Shown here: in pieces, positions 1 to 6,481 of the stretch
How positions within the stretch are numbered: the stretch's first letter is position 1
Layout: every line of letters starts with the position of its first letter
Source: Candidatus Sulfopaludibacter sp. SbA3
GTDB taxonomy: Bacteria > Acidobacteriota > Terriglobia > 20CM-2-55-15
Direction: 5' to 3'
NCBI GenBank assembly: GCA_945861845.1
Contig: CAMAWS010000025.1
Coordinates: 1 to 14,022, forward strand
Length of the DNA: 14,022 nt
Notes under the pieces: generated by a model
Database searches by the model: none
Seen by the model: the letters and a program-made list of their open reading frames with translations, nothing else
What the model was told of the DNA's origin: nothing
Program-made: the position numbers and the translations under genes

Positions 1-32
1 AGCCCAGTGCGAGAAATTCGCCCGCTGGGTTT
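1..32 (+). ncRNA. Group II intron domain V (3' end of an intron cut by the window edge)
   Basis: The first 32 bases fold as domain V does. AGCCCAGU (1-8) pairs with GCUGGGUU (24-31), including the G2-U30 wobble of the AGC catalytic triad. A two-base bulge follows (C22, C23). The upper stem GCGA (9-12) pairs with UCGC (18-21) and is capped by a GAAA-containing loop. The family's usual domain V is 34 nt, so only the first G would lie outside the window. The sequence after it (33-80) could hold domain VI, but I could not place the branch-point A or the 3' splice site. The reverse transcriptase gene would lie to the left of the window. Domain V identity is fairly convincing; the intron boundary is unknown. 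Confidence 0.6.
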
Positions 33-368
33 GACGCGGCGGGAACTGGAAACGGACTTACGGTTCGGCTCGTGAGGCACTCCCAAAGGAAACGGGGAGC
101 AACAGATAGGCCGGCCCTACGAAGCACCGCGCCAGTTCTCGACCCTACCTGTGGTGGGGCCGACCTGGTGACGGGGCGGCCTACCCGATCGCCGCGAAGT
201 TCAGATAGCAAAGAAAGCAAGGCTCCCCAGCGCTCGCTCGCACAAGCAACGGATCTCGAAACCCACTTATCGGCCTGCTATATATGCCTAAGACGGAAGC
301 AGGTTGCGCCGGGTCTGTCTGACCATCTCCCCAGGTGACGATCTCCGCGATCCTTCGATCGCCCGGTA
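33..368. other. Non-coding stretch after the intron domain V
   Basis: No credible gene was found here. Short reading frames on both strands have low-complexity, Arg- and Ser-rich translations without family resemblance. A small hairpin, CTCCC (80-84) with GGGAG (95-99), follows the domain V stem and may belong to the intron's 3' part or to the flanking exon. The right side is the untranslated tail of the NHL gene that ends at 369. Confidence 0.5.
347..362 (-). terminator. Hairpin just after the NHL gene stop
   Basis: GCGATC and GATCGC form a perfect 6-bp stem around a four-base loop, starting 6 bases past the stop codon of the NHL gene on the minus strand. There is no U-run after it, so it is at best a weak or Rho-assisted transcript end. 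Its position directly after the last gene of the cluster is the main support. Confidence 0.3.
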
Positions 369-1835
369 TTATGGCAGCACGCCTCCGACGGTTGTCCGGC
401 CCGTGCCGCTGCAGCCCTGCTCACCGAATCGGATGAACTTCTGGATTCGTTTGCCGGTATCGACCTCTGCCGTGTACAGGGTGCCGCGGGAATCAAGGCT
501 GACCTGGTGGAGCCAATGGAACTCACCGGTTTCGCGTCCGCTCCGCCCGATCCGGCCCAACTCCTCCAACGTGTCCCGCTTCAGTACGTACATCGTCATG
601 TTCGAGTTGTCGCCGACATAGAGGCAGGACTGCCTGGCATCGGTCGAGAAATTCATCGACACCGCCGAACCGGGGAGACCGTTTGTCTTCACCGCCACGA
701 ACTGCTCCTTGGCGAAGCCGCACTTGCCCGCTTCGCCGGCCGCGTTGGCGCATTCCTTGCCCGGGTTGGGATCGCGGCCGTTGAAGACCTGCACGCGGTT
801 GTTGCCGCGGTCGCAGACATAGATCAGGCCTTCCTTGCTGATCTTCACGCAGTGAACCGGATTGCGGAAGAAGGCCGGCTTCATGTTGCCTTTCGTGAAA
901 TCGTTCATCCAGTCGCCGGCAGCGGCAGCGGCCTTGTCGTCGACCGGGTTGTTGCCGTACGCGCCGAAATGACCGATGTACTTGCCCGTCGCCGCGTCGA
1001 TGATGACCACCCGCCGATTGCCGTACCCGTCCGACACATACATGCGATTGGTGACCGGATCGACGGTGATATCGGCCGGAAGATAGAACTGGGGCGAGCC
1101 GTTACGGCCGCCGTCCTTGTTGTTGCTGTCCGGCCCCTTCGCCCCCGCACCGCCGATCATCATCACAAACTTGCCGTCCCTGGTGAACTTCAGGATCATG
1201 CCGTCGGCGCCGTTGTCCGACGCCCAGGCGGAGCCGTTTGGATTGCCATTGGCGCTGTTGCCGCCGAGATAGATAAAGCCATTGTGGTCGACGAAGATGC
1301 CGTGCTCGCTGGCCGGCCAGACGCAGCCTTCCTCCGTTTTGCACTTGCCGGGGTCGGCCGGGCCGCCCCAGGCGCGCAGCAGCTTGCCGTTTGAATCGAA
1401 TTCCATAACCGCCGGCGCGGGCAGGCAGCAATCGCCGAGCGGCCCGTACGGACGCGGAAAGCCCATCGTGTCGACGGGGCTTCCGTCCCTGGACTTCTGG
1501 GTCGCACTGGTCAGCGCCGCCTCGTCGTTGGTGAGCGTGCGCGGCCGCTGGTAGATCCACACGTGGTCGTCGGGCGCGACGTACAGGCCGCCGACCTGCC
1601 CGATGATCCAGTTGTTGGGCAGCTTCTGCGGCCAGCCGGCGTCGGCGATGAAGCCGGGCACTTTCGCCCCAGGCGGCACGCCGTATACGCCGGAACGCTC
1701 GGCAAGCCGCTCCAGAATGCCGGTCGCGGCGAGTTCCCTGGGATCGGGCTTCGGCGCCTGGGCATGGACTGGCACGGACACGAGGGCGCCAAGCAGCGCG
1801 CCACAAATGGCAAGCGATTTCAGGTTCATATTCAC
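369..1835 (-). CDS. Secreted NHL-repeat beta-propeller protein (peptidyl-alpha-hydroxyglycine lyase-like), cysteine-rich
   Basis: 488 aa. Residues 1-26 form a signal peptide ending VHAQ, so export is expected. Propeller repeats run from about 75 to 470: GLYVAPDDHVWIYQRP (83-98), EHGIFVDHNGFIYLGG (177-192), ILKFTRDGKFV, ADITVDPVTNRMYVSDGYGN (254-273), VHCVKISKEGLIYVCDRGNN (327-346) and HQVSLDSRGTLYTAEV (443-458). Histidines 178, 328 and 443 start blade strands spaced like the metal-binding histidines of peptidyl-alpha-hydroxyglycine alpha-amidating lyase, the best-known enzyme of this fold; the actual substrate is unknown. Ten cysteines remain in the mature chain (136, 137, 165, 171, 329, 341, 362, 372, 404, 475), suggesting disulfides. 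The first ATG has GAGGAG five bases upstream. It follows the VOC gene by 45 bp and is probably its co-transcribed partner. Confidence 0.85.
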   Translation of the reverse strand: MNMNLKSLAICGALLGALVSVPVHAQAPKPDPRELAATGILERLAERSGVYGVPPGAKVPGFIADAGWPQKLPNNWIIGQVGGLYVAPDDHVWIYQRPRTLTNDEAALTSATQKSRDGSPVDTMGFPRPYGPLGDCCLPAPAVMEFDSNGKLLRAWGGPADPGKCKTEEGCVWPASEHGIFVDHNGFIYLGGNSANGNPNGSAWASDNGADGMILKFTRDGKFVMMIGGAGAKGPDSNNKDGGRNGSPQFYLPADITVDPVTNRMYVSDGYGNRRVVIIDAATGKYIGHFGAYGNNPVDDKAAAAAGDWMNDFTKGNMKPAFFRNPVHCVKISKEGLIYVCDRGNNRVQVFNGRDPNPGKECANAAGEAGKCGFAKEQFVAVKTNGLPGSAVSMNFSTDARQSCLYVGDNSNMTMYVLKRDTLEELGRIGRSGRETGEFHWLHQVSLDSRGTLYTAEVDTGKRIQKFIRFGEQGCSGTGRTTVGGVLP

Positions 1836-1880
1836 TCCTCGTTTTTCATTTCACGCATGGAAATTGTCGAATGGGCCGGA

Positions 1881-2363
1881 CTACTTCCATCGATCCATCG
1901 CCTGCCGATGGAGAGACTCGCCAGGAAGTTCGGCCAGTTCGATGCGAACGCCATTCAGGTCCGTGATGTCCGCGAGAATCGCTTTCGTCCCGCTGTTGCG
2001 GATGTCGGAAACTTTCGCTCCGCCCTGTTTAAACATCGCAGTGGCCGCGGGCATGTTCTCCACATGGACGCCGAGGTGGTTGATGCCCGGCGGCCGTTGC
2101 GGATTTGCCGGTTGGAGTTCGATAAAAGTGTTCTTGCTGATCTGCACATAGACGAGCGTGGTTTGTCCCTTCTCGTCAACGTTGCGGAAGGCTTCGGGAA
2201 ATCCCATCGTTTTCGTGTAGTAGGCCACCGCCTCGTCCAGATTCGGCACGCTCAACGCCACATGGTTGAGGCCCACGATCCCGCGATTCGTATTCTGGGC
2301 AAGCGCAGTTTGAATGGCCAGACCGACTACAATCCCGGCGACGAATAAAGAAAGTTTGCGCAT
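1881..2363 (-). CDS. Exported VOC-superfamily (glyoxalase/dioxygenase fold) protein
   Basis: 160 aa. Residues 1-22 are a signal peptide (hydrophobic LFVAGIVVGLAIQTALA), unusual for a family that is mostly cytosolic. One two-module VOC fold follows: GLNHVALSVPNLDEAVAYY (31-49) opens module 1 and INHLGVHVENMPAA (95-108) opens module 2. The four positions that bind the metal in glyoxalase I and extradiol dioxygenases are present: H34, E82, H96 and E142. It may therefore be a metal-dependent lyase, isomerase or dioxygenase; the substrate cannot be read from the sequence. AAGGAG lies six bases before the ATG. It sits between two NHL genes (56 bp after one, 45 bp before the other), suggesting one transcript and a shared extracytoplasmic role. 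Confidence 0.88.
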   Translation of the reverse strand: MRKLSLFVAGIVVGLAIQTALAQNTNRGIVGLNHVALSVPNLDEAVAYYTKTMGFPEAFRNVDEKGQTTLVYVQISKNTFIELQPANPQRPPGINHLGVHVENMPAATAMFKQGGAKVSDIRNSGTKAILADITDLNGVRIELAELPGESLHRQAMDRWK

Positions 2364-2388
2364 AGACAGCTCCTTTTAAGTGGAATGT

Positions 2389-2404
2389 GCCGCCTGGAGG
2401 CGGC
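2389..2404. other. GC-rich hairpin between the NHL and VOC genes
   Basis: GCCGCC, a four-base loop (TGGA), then GGCGGC make a perfect 6-bp stem in the 56-bp gap between the two genes. No U-run follows on the minus strand, so it does not look like a standard terminator. It may act as an mRNA processing or stability element that sets the ratio of the two products, or it may be incidental in this high-GC sequence. Confidence 0.35.
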
Positions 2405-2419
2405 CCCTGCAAGTTGCTT

Positions 2420-3529
2420 TTACTGCTTGACGTATTTCGTCACGCCCCTCAGCGTGGCTTCCGCCGTGTAGATGTTGCCTGCGGCGTCAATGGCAATGCC
2501 TTCGCCCATTGCGCCATCGGGAGCATCCGTCTTATGTGGTGGAATGAACACGTCCACCTTTCCGTCCTTGAGATTTCCGGTCCGTATTCCGCGCATCCAA
2601 CCAGGGTGAACCCTTTCGGTGGATTCGGAGTCCGCCGTGTAGATGAAGTCGTTTTTGTCGATCGCCAGCCCGCTGGTGCGGCCGAAGTCGTCGTACTCGC
2701 GAACAAACTTACCGTCTTTCGTCAGGACCTGGATGCGATGGTTGTGACGATCGGCCACGATCAGCCGGCCCTGCGAATCGAACTCGAGCGCGTGCGGCGT
2801 TCGGAACTCGCCAGGTCCCGTTCCCGTCTTGCCGATGGTCCTGAGGAACTTTCCGTTCTTGTCGAATACCGAGACGCGCCCAACCAGGTTGGGATCGGTC
2901 ACGTTCGTGTGGCTCTCGGCCACGTATACGTCGCCGTTCGCCGGATCGGTGACAACATCGGCCGGGTCCGTCAGCGCTTCGGGAGGATTCCCCCGCACGC
3001 CGCGTTTGCCGAGCGTCATGAGAACCTTCCCTTCGGGGCTGAACTTGACGACGACACTTCCTTTGTCTTTTTCCGAGGGAAACTTCTGGAGGTCGTCCGC
3101 TTCCGGAGCCCGCGCGTCGGTCACCCAGATATTCCCGTCGCGATCCACATGAATGCCGTGGGGCCATACGAACATCCCGCCGCCAAAGCTCCTTATTTCC
3201 TTCCCCGACTCGTCGAAATGGTGAACCGGGTTTGCGCTGGTGCCAAGACAACCAGGCGCGGTGCCTGGCGAGCATCGATCGGTTGCCCACACGGTCTTCC
3301 CGTCACGATCGATGGCGACGCCGTTCGAGCCGCCCCACGGCCGTCCCTCTATGCGTGCCCAATCCCGGATCACGCGGTATGGATTGGCGCCGGTGTTGAC
3401 GGACTGAACCTTGTCCGTCTGAGTTGTGCCTCCTCGCGCCTGAGCCTGGACGCTGCTTCCGTGCAGCACAACGCAGGCGATGGCAATCAGCGCGATCAGC
3501 AAGAGTCTCGGGAATCTTGAAAGTGTCAT
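2420..3529 (-). CDS. Secreted NHL-repeat beta-propeller protein
   Basis: 369 aa from the chosen ATG. An in-frame ATG 45 bases further up exists, but the chosen one has AAGGA upstream and gives a clean signal peptide (hydrophobic LLLIALIAIACVVL, ending near VQAQA). Propeller blades: NGVAIDRDGKTVWATDRC, PHGIHVDRDGNIWVTDAR, SVVVKFSPEGKVLMTLG, ADVVTDPANGDVYVAES, PHALEFDSQGRLIVADRHNH, SGLAIDKNDFIYTADSES and GIAIDAAGNIYTAEATLRG. The segment HPGWMRGIRTGNLKDGKV before the last blade is typical of lyase-like NHL proteins of environmental bacteria. The histidines in the PHGI and PHAL blades match metal-ligand positions, but the third seen in the two sister proteins is not obvious. It may be a binding or scaffold protein rather than an enzyme. 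It heads the NHL-VOC-NHL cluster. Confidence 0.85.
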   Translation of the reverse strand: MTLSRFPRLLLIALIAIACVVLHGSSVQAQARGGTTQTDKVQSVNTGANPYRVIRDWARIEGRPWGGSNGVAIDRDGKTVWATDRCSPGTAPGCLGTSANPVHHFDESGKEIRSFGGGMFVWPHGIHVDRDGNIWVTDARAPEADDLQKFPSEKDKGSVVVKFSPEGKVLMTLGKRGVRGNPPEALTDPADVVTDPANGDVYVAESHTNVTDPNLVGRVSVFDKNGKFLRTIGKTGTGPGEFRTPHALEFDSQGRLIVADRHNHRIQVLTKDGKFVREYDDFGRTSGLAIDKNDFIYTADSESTERVHPGWMRGIRTGNLKDGKVDVFIPPHKTDAPDGAMGEGIAIDAAGNIYTAEATLRGVTKYVKQ

Positions 3530-3613
3530 TTTCGCGTCCTTGATGAGGTTAGCAAAAAATATGCAGCTGTCCATCCGCGACGACCTGCAATGGGATGCCG
3601 TGTATCCACTAAC

Positions 3614-3656
3614 CGTTGTTATGTTTCGACCTTCCGGAGTAACGACAGTGATTCTA
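3614..3656 (-). repeat. Dispersed 43-bp repeat, copy 1
   Basis: This copy matches 6367-6409 at 37 of 43 positions without gaps. Its core, on the minus strand TCGAAACATAACAACG, is also present exactly at 8174-8189. It lies upstream of the NHL gene starting at 3529 and in the same orientation. It may be a regulatory or promoter element, or the end of a small non-coding mobile repeat. Confidence 0.65.
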
Positions 3657-3746
3657 GGGCGATATCAGCGCCGGCCGCCAAGGAAAAGCAGTAGTCCACG
3701 GCTCAGGCTGTGGGCGCGGGGCTTGAGATGTCGGTGCGAAATCCGC

Positions 3747-3769
3747 TCTGCTACTCTGGCCCAAGCACA
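3747..3769. repeat. 23-bp imperfect direct repeat, left arm
   Basis: TCTGCTACT, a three-base variable part, then GCCCAAGCACA. It matches 4345-4367 at 19 of 23 positions in the same orientation. The two arms bracket the hicB/hicA locus. Confidence 0.4.
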
Positions 3770-3839
3770 AGAAATCCGTTGCCGGCGGAGGTCGTGGGGG
3801 GGCGCTGGCGACAGCATCATCCAACGACAAAGCACGCCC

Positions 3840-4051
3840 TTAAGGATCGGTTTTCATCTTTCGCGGTAGTATTTGGGGTCCGCTAAAGACTTTGATGATG
3901 TGAGCGGCAAGTCCTTCCTTGACTTCGCGGTGCCTGGGAACCGGCTGCGCGGAACCGTTGACCGGATTGCGATATCAATCGTGTTTCTTTCCGTGCCGGA
4001 TCAACACACAGCCAAAATTTCGATTTGCCGAATGAGGTCGGTCCGCTTCAT
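3840..4051 (-). pseudogene. hicA: hicA toxin, broken by a frameshift and an in-frame stop
   Basis: The ATG overlaps the hicB stop (ATGA), as in a translationally coupled pair. The first codons give MKRTDLIRQIE. A one-base loss in an A/T run (about 4014-4022) then moves the frame and translation would stop after 16 codons. Restoring one A gives NFGCVLIRHGKKHD, a TGA at 3975-3977 where the family has Trp, then YRNPVNGSAQPVPRHREVKE, GLAAHIIKVFSG and a stop at 3840. HicA is a small double-stranded-RNA-binding-fold mRNA interferase; its catalytic histidine would be the one in KKHD. Full length would be about 70 aa, normal for the family. Two independent lesions mean no active toxin is expected. 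A sequencing error could explain one lesion but hardly both. Confidence 0.8.
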
Positions 4052-4239
4052 GCGACGATCAAGTCGTCGACCTTGCGGATACCGGGTAAGGTGCCATCAG
4101 TCAGATCTCGATAGAGATCGAGAAGATGTTCTTTTAAATCTTCAAGCGTATCGCCCTGCGTCCAATAGTCCGGATAGTCCAGAAGATAACCGATCCATGC
4201 GTCACTCTCCTGCCAGTGCACAAACTTGACGGTTTGCAT
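4048..4239 (-). CDS. hicB: HicB-family antitoxin
   Basis: 63 aa, the usual length for short HicB proteins. It starts MQTVKFVHWQESDAWIGYLL and carries the family's YPDYWTQGDTLEDLKEHLLD and DLYRDLTDGTLPGIRKVDDL signatures. This is the partial RNase-H-like fold that neutralises HicA. No DNA-binding extension is present, so autoregulation, if any, would need another part. GGGGAGG lies five bases before the ATG, a strong ribosome-binding site. Here the antitoxin precedes the toxin, the order found in this subfamily but opposite to the E. coli locus, and it overlaps hicA by four bases. The antitoxin is intact while its toxin partner is broken. Confidence 0.9.
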   Translation of the reverse strand: MQTVKFVHWQESDAWIGYLLDYPDYWTQGDTLEDLKEHLLDLYRDLTDGTLPGIRKVDDLIVA

Positions 4240-4344
4240 CGTTGCCTCCCCACAAAGCTCTTGTGAAGTCCCATCCTATAGTAGACCGGTAAAATAGCGA
4301 CGACGATCAAGTCAAAGTTCACTGTCTGAAGGATGAATTCTCGA

Positions 4345-4367
4345 TCTGCTACTTCAGCCCAAACACA
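4345..4367. repeat. 23-bp imperfect direct repeat, right arm
   Basis: TCTGCTACT, a three-base variable part, then GCCCAAACACA; same orientation as 3747-3769. On the minus strand it contains the stop codon of the hypothetical protein encoded at 4354-4767, so that protein's last residues (MCLG) come from the repeat. This fits a junction where the gene was cut. Confidence 0.4.
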
Positions 4368-4767
4368 TCTTCGCCGAAATACCTTCAGCATAGACAGTGC
4401 GGGTTTCCTCCGGGTAGTGCGACCACAGCAAATTCATCGGCAGAAAACGGGAGTCTTCCTTGAAATTGCCGTCCGCAGCGCGGCGGGAAAGTTTCGATGC
4501 GAACACTTGAACTTGGTCCGCTCTGGCCTTGCCGTCGTTCTTGATCCACAAACGAAAGAAGTAGCCTTGAGTCACGACATGTGTAGGGGCGACTCTCTGA
4601 GTCCAATATCTCACGGGCAATTTGTGGCAATGAGGCGGCGCAATTGGAGAGAGGACAAGCACCGGTCGCCGGCTCCAGTTTATGATACTGTCCTTGAATA
4701 GCGCGACGAGCACAGCAAGGAACGTAACTCCTGCACCGACCCACTGAGCAAGGTTTCCTATTTCCAT
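4354..4767 (-). CDS. Membrane-anchored hypothetical protein, probably C-terminally truncated
   Basis: 137 aa from the chosen ATG. One transmembrane helix lies near the N-terminus (about 7-25, WVGAGVTFLAVLVALF), followed by a basic stop (SRRP), so the rest is probably cytoplasmic. A beta-rich part follows, with YFFRLWIKNDGKARADQVQV, SKLSRRAADGNFKEDSRF and LPMNLLWSHY. I recall proteins of this kind (single helix, then a domain with RLxVxNxGK and LxWSH) in many environmental genomes, usually continuing well past the WSH motif. This one stops about 20 residues after it, inside a repeat. No function is known. The frame is open up to 4878, but the upstream part lacks family character. There is no clear ribosome-binding site, which also fits a decayed gene. 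Confidence 0.55.
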   Translation of the reverse strand: MEIGNLAQWVGAGVTFLAVLVALFKDSIINWSRRPVLVLSPIAPPHCHKLPVRYWTQRVAPTHVVTQGYFFRLWIKNDGKARADQVQVFASKLSRRAADGNFKEDSRFLPMNLLWSHYPEETRTVYAEGISAKMCLG

Positions 4768-4937
4768 CGTTCTGGCTACCTCGGCGGCGGTCCTTCCAAC
4801 AACACTAAAATTCGAGAAAGTCGAGTGATGTTGATCGATCTCGGTCCTTGCGCCGACGGTGCATATTGTAGGCATCATAGCCCCGCCCTCTCTTTCCGCG
4901 CCGAGGATTTTCCTGGCGGTGCACTCCGAGCCTCAAA

Positions 4938-5564
4938 ATGCCAAGAACCGCACGCGTTGTCGTGCCGGTAATGCCGCACCACATCACCCAGCGCGAAACA
5001 CGGCGATTTGATGTTTTCCGCGATGAAGCCGGCCGCCTCGACTACCTCACTCTATTTCGCAACTGCCGCGAGTTTTTCCTACGCATCATCTTCTTGATCG
5101 CTGCGCCTTATCGGGCTTGCATTCGCAGCCGCATCAGGGCCCACTGCCTGATGACCAACCAGGCCCACTACATTGCGATTCCCGAACGGCCCGACTTGAC
5201 CCGTAAGGTCTTTCACTGCGTTCATGGAACCCATTCCCGACGATTCAATATCATGTACGGCTTTGTCGGACATCTATGGCAGGAACGCCCATTCTCCTGC
5301 GTTCTCGATGAACCTCACGTGTGGAGTGCCATCCGCTATGTAGAACGAAATCCAGTTCGGGCCGCAATGGTGATGAAAGCTGCCGACTACCGATGGTCCA
5401 GCGCGGCCGCGCACTGCAGCGGCGAAGCCGATTCTGTATTTGATGTCAGCGCGCGGCCGTCAACCGTTGGAACCGACTGGACCGTATGTTTGGACGGAGA
5501 GGATGATCCGCACGCCCATCAATTCATCCGGGATCGCACCGCAGTCGGTCGCCCCTGTGGGTGA
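4938..5564 (+). pseudogene. REP-associated tyrosine transposase (RAYT, IS200-like Y1), decayed
   Basis: The plus-strand frame encodes a Y1 HUH-fold transposase of the RAYT group: HHITQRE near the start, LMTNQAHYIAIPERPD at 71-86, GHLWQERPFSCVLDE at 111-125, YVERNPVRA at 134-142 (catalytic Tyr134) and YRWSSAAAH at 151-159. Three defects are visible. The HUH motif, normally NHVH, reads N-Q-A-H, so the first metal-binding histidine is Gln75. About 17 extra residues (roughly 49-66) lie just before RAHCLMTN. The frame ends at GRPCG, while the usual continuation GDDAYVNL is found in another frame directly after, pointing to a one-base change near 5560. RAYTs mobilise or process REP hairpins; no clear REP pair was found beside this one. 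It is the only major plus-strand gene in the window. Confidence 0.8.
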
Positions 5565-5616
5565 CGATGCTTATGTAAACTTGCGGGCGGGCGGAACTGG
5601 CAGAACCTGGAGTGAG

Positions 5617-5841
5617 TCAGGCGACCGCTACAGGTGTGTAATGCAGGACGATAAGCTGGTCCGCGCCTAAGGCGAGACAGGCGTACGTACGGCCCTCATT
5701 ATCGCTGAATTCGACTTCAAAAACGCCTGTGGCAAGCGATTCCACGACGGTTCCCACTTGCCCACGGTTGAGTTTGCGCTGGGGCAGATCTTCAGTCAGC
5801 GCGACGACGTCCAGTAGTCTTATTTTCGTACGCGTTTCCAT
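5617..5841 (-). CDS. DUF4926 small protein
   Basis: 74 aa. It matches the DUF4926 pattern throughout: IRLLDVVALTEDLPQRKLNR, GQVGTVVESLATGVFEVEFS, DNEGRTYACLAL and GADQLIVLHY. The fold is expected to be a small beta barrel (SH3-like), with no signal or membrane segment. The biochemical role is unknown. It starts only 8 bp after the stop of the DUF6883 gene with AGAGGGG as ribosome-binding site, so the two are one transcript. In my recollection these two families are often neighbours, which suggests a functional pair such as toxin/antitoxin or effector/immunity (inference). The C-terminal end lies against the decayed transposase on the other strand. Confidence 0.82.
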   Translation of the reverse strand: METRTKIRLLDVVALTEDLPQRKLNRGQVGTVVESLATGVFEVEFSDNEGRTYACLALGADQLIVLHYTPVAVA

Positions 5842-5849
5842 ATTCCCCT

Positions 5850-6182
5850 CTAAAGCACGTAGCAGCTTGTCAGACGAGGAAAATCCTCTCCCTGCCGAAC
5901 GATCCAGATGCTACGAACGATCGCCTGACCCTTGGGTCCATCTGCAACGAAGTCTACCACGTACCGCTGTCCGTGCTCATCCCCTTCAGTTGGAGTCGCA
6001 ACGTTGTCCGCCGCGGCGGATAGCAACGCCTGGCGCAGTTCAGTGGCTTTGTCCTGAGTCCATCCAAGAGATGCTGCGAATACACGCGCCTTGTGTCGGC
6101 CTCGTGGGTGTTCCGGATTCAAACAGTAGTTCCGCAGTTTGGAGACGTCCACAATCGCACGATTCGGGTTCGGCAGCTTCAC
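5850..6182 (-). CDS. DUF6883 protein
   Basis: 110 aa from a GTG start (6182). An ATG seven codons upstream (6203) is possible, but the GTG has AGGAAGG about eight bases before it and begins at the conserved VKLPNPNRAIVDVSKLRNY. Further family signatures are CLNPEHPRGRHKARVFAASL, GQRYVVDFVADGPKGQAIVR and SIWIVRQGEDFPRLTSCYVL at the C-terminus. The conserved N-terminal KLRNYCLNPEHPRGRHKARVF carries several basic and histidine residues that could form a nucleic-acid-binding or nuclease site. That is a guess; no activity is established to my knowledge. It is co-transcribed with the DUF4926 gene (8-bp gap). A toxin-like role with DUF4926 as antidote is a testable idea. Confidence 0.82.
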   Translation of the reverse strand: MKLPNPNRAIVDVSKLRNYCLNPEHPRGRHKARVFAASLGWTQDKATELRQALLSAAADNVATPTEGDEHGQRYVVDFVADGPKGQAIVRSIWIVRQGEDFPRLTSCYVL

Positions 6183-6366
6183 CGGGCGTTCCCTTCCTCT
6201 CAATGGGCGTCTTTCGCCAAGGCCTATCTTATCCCGGCCCTGCTATCCCGGCATGCGTCTTCAACGGCGGGAGGAAATGAATTCGAGGGACGTTGTTTGC
6301 TCCCGGTGCAATTTTCTCGGGCCTGCGGACTGCGGAACATGGTTTCCCGCCGCTGCGCAACATATT

Positions 6367-6409
6367 CGTTGTTATGTTTCGACTTTCCAGAGTCACGACA
6401 CGGATTCCA
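6367..6409 (-). repeat. Dispersed 43-bp repeat, copy 2
   Basis: 37 of 43 positions match copy 1 (3614-3656). On the minus strand it lies about 185 bp upstream of the DUF6883 start and about 140 bp beyond the stop of the M20 gene, in the same orientation as both other copies. Confidence 0.65.
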
Positions 6410-6465
6410 GCAGCCCGTGGCAGAAGGCGTGAAAGCCGATTCTTCTACTGTAGGTGCGGGTCTAT

Positions 6466-6481
6466 GACGTCCCGGGATGTC
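6466..6481. repeat. 16-bp near-palindrome
   Basis: GACGTCCCGGGATGTC has a perfect TCCCGGGA core, and the outer bases pair except for one G/T-type mismatch on each side. It could be a dimeric regulator site or a short RNA hairpin. It lies between the M20 stop and repeat copy 2. Confidence 0.35.

Larger units (their letters stand above)
3530..3839. other. Intergenic region with dispersed repeats
   Basis: No gene is supported here. It carries one member of the 43-bp dispersed repeat (3614-3656) about 85 bases upstream of the NHL start, one arm of a 23-bp imperfect repeat (3747-3769), and a run of seven Gs (3796-3802). Reading frames across it have no family resemblance. Confidence 0.5.

Noticed and set aside
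277..287. TATATAT-like box near the left edge
   Set aside because: No -35 element at proper spacing and no gene starting downstream on either strand.
2387..3520. Long plus-strand open frame (377 codons) opposite the NHL gene
   Set aside because: Antisense shadow of a GC-rich gene; no family resemblance and no ribosome-binding site. The same holds for the long frames at 507-1394, 6826-7806 and 9745-10695.
4240..4344. Possible hicB promoter (TACTATAGG)
   Set aside because: The only TTGA-like -35 candidates lie 21 or more bases away, too far for a normal promoter.
4134..4391. Minus-strand frame of 85 codons overlapping the hicB upstream region
   Set aside because: It covers the start of hicB in another frame and has no recognisable family. 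A few residues could be a frame-shifted continuation of the truncated hypothetical, but this could not be supported.
4880..5700. REP hairpins or insertion-sequence inverted ends around the RAYT pseudogene
   Set aside because: No pair of matching hairpins or inverted ends could be found on either side by eye.
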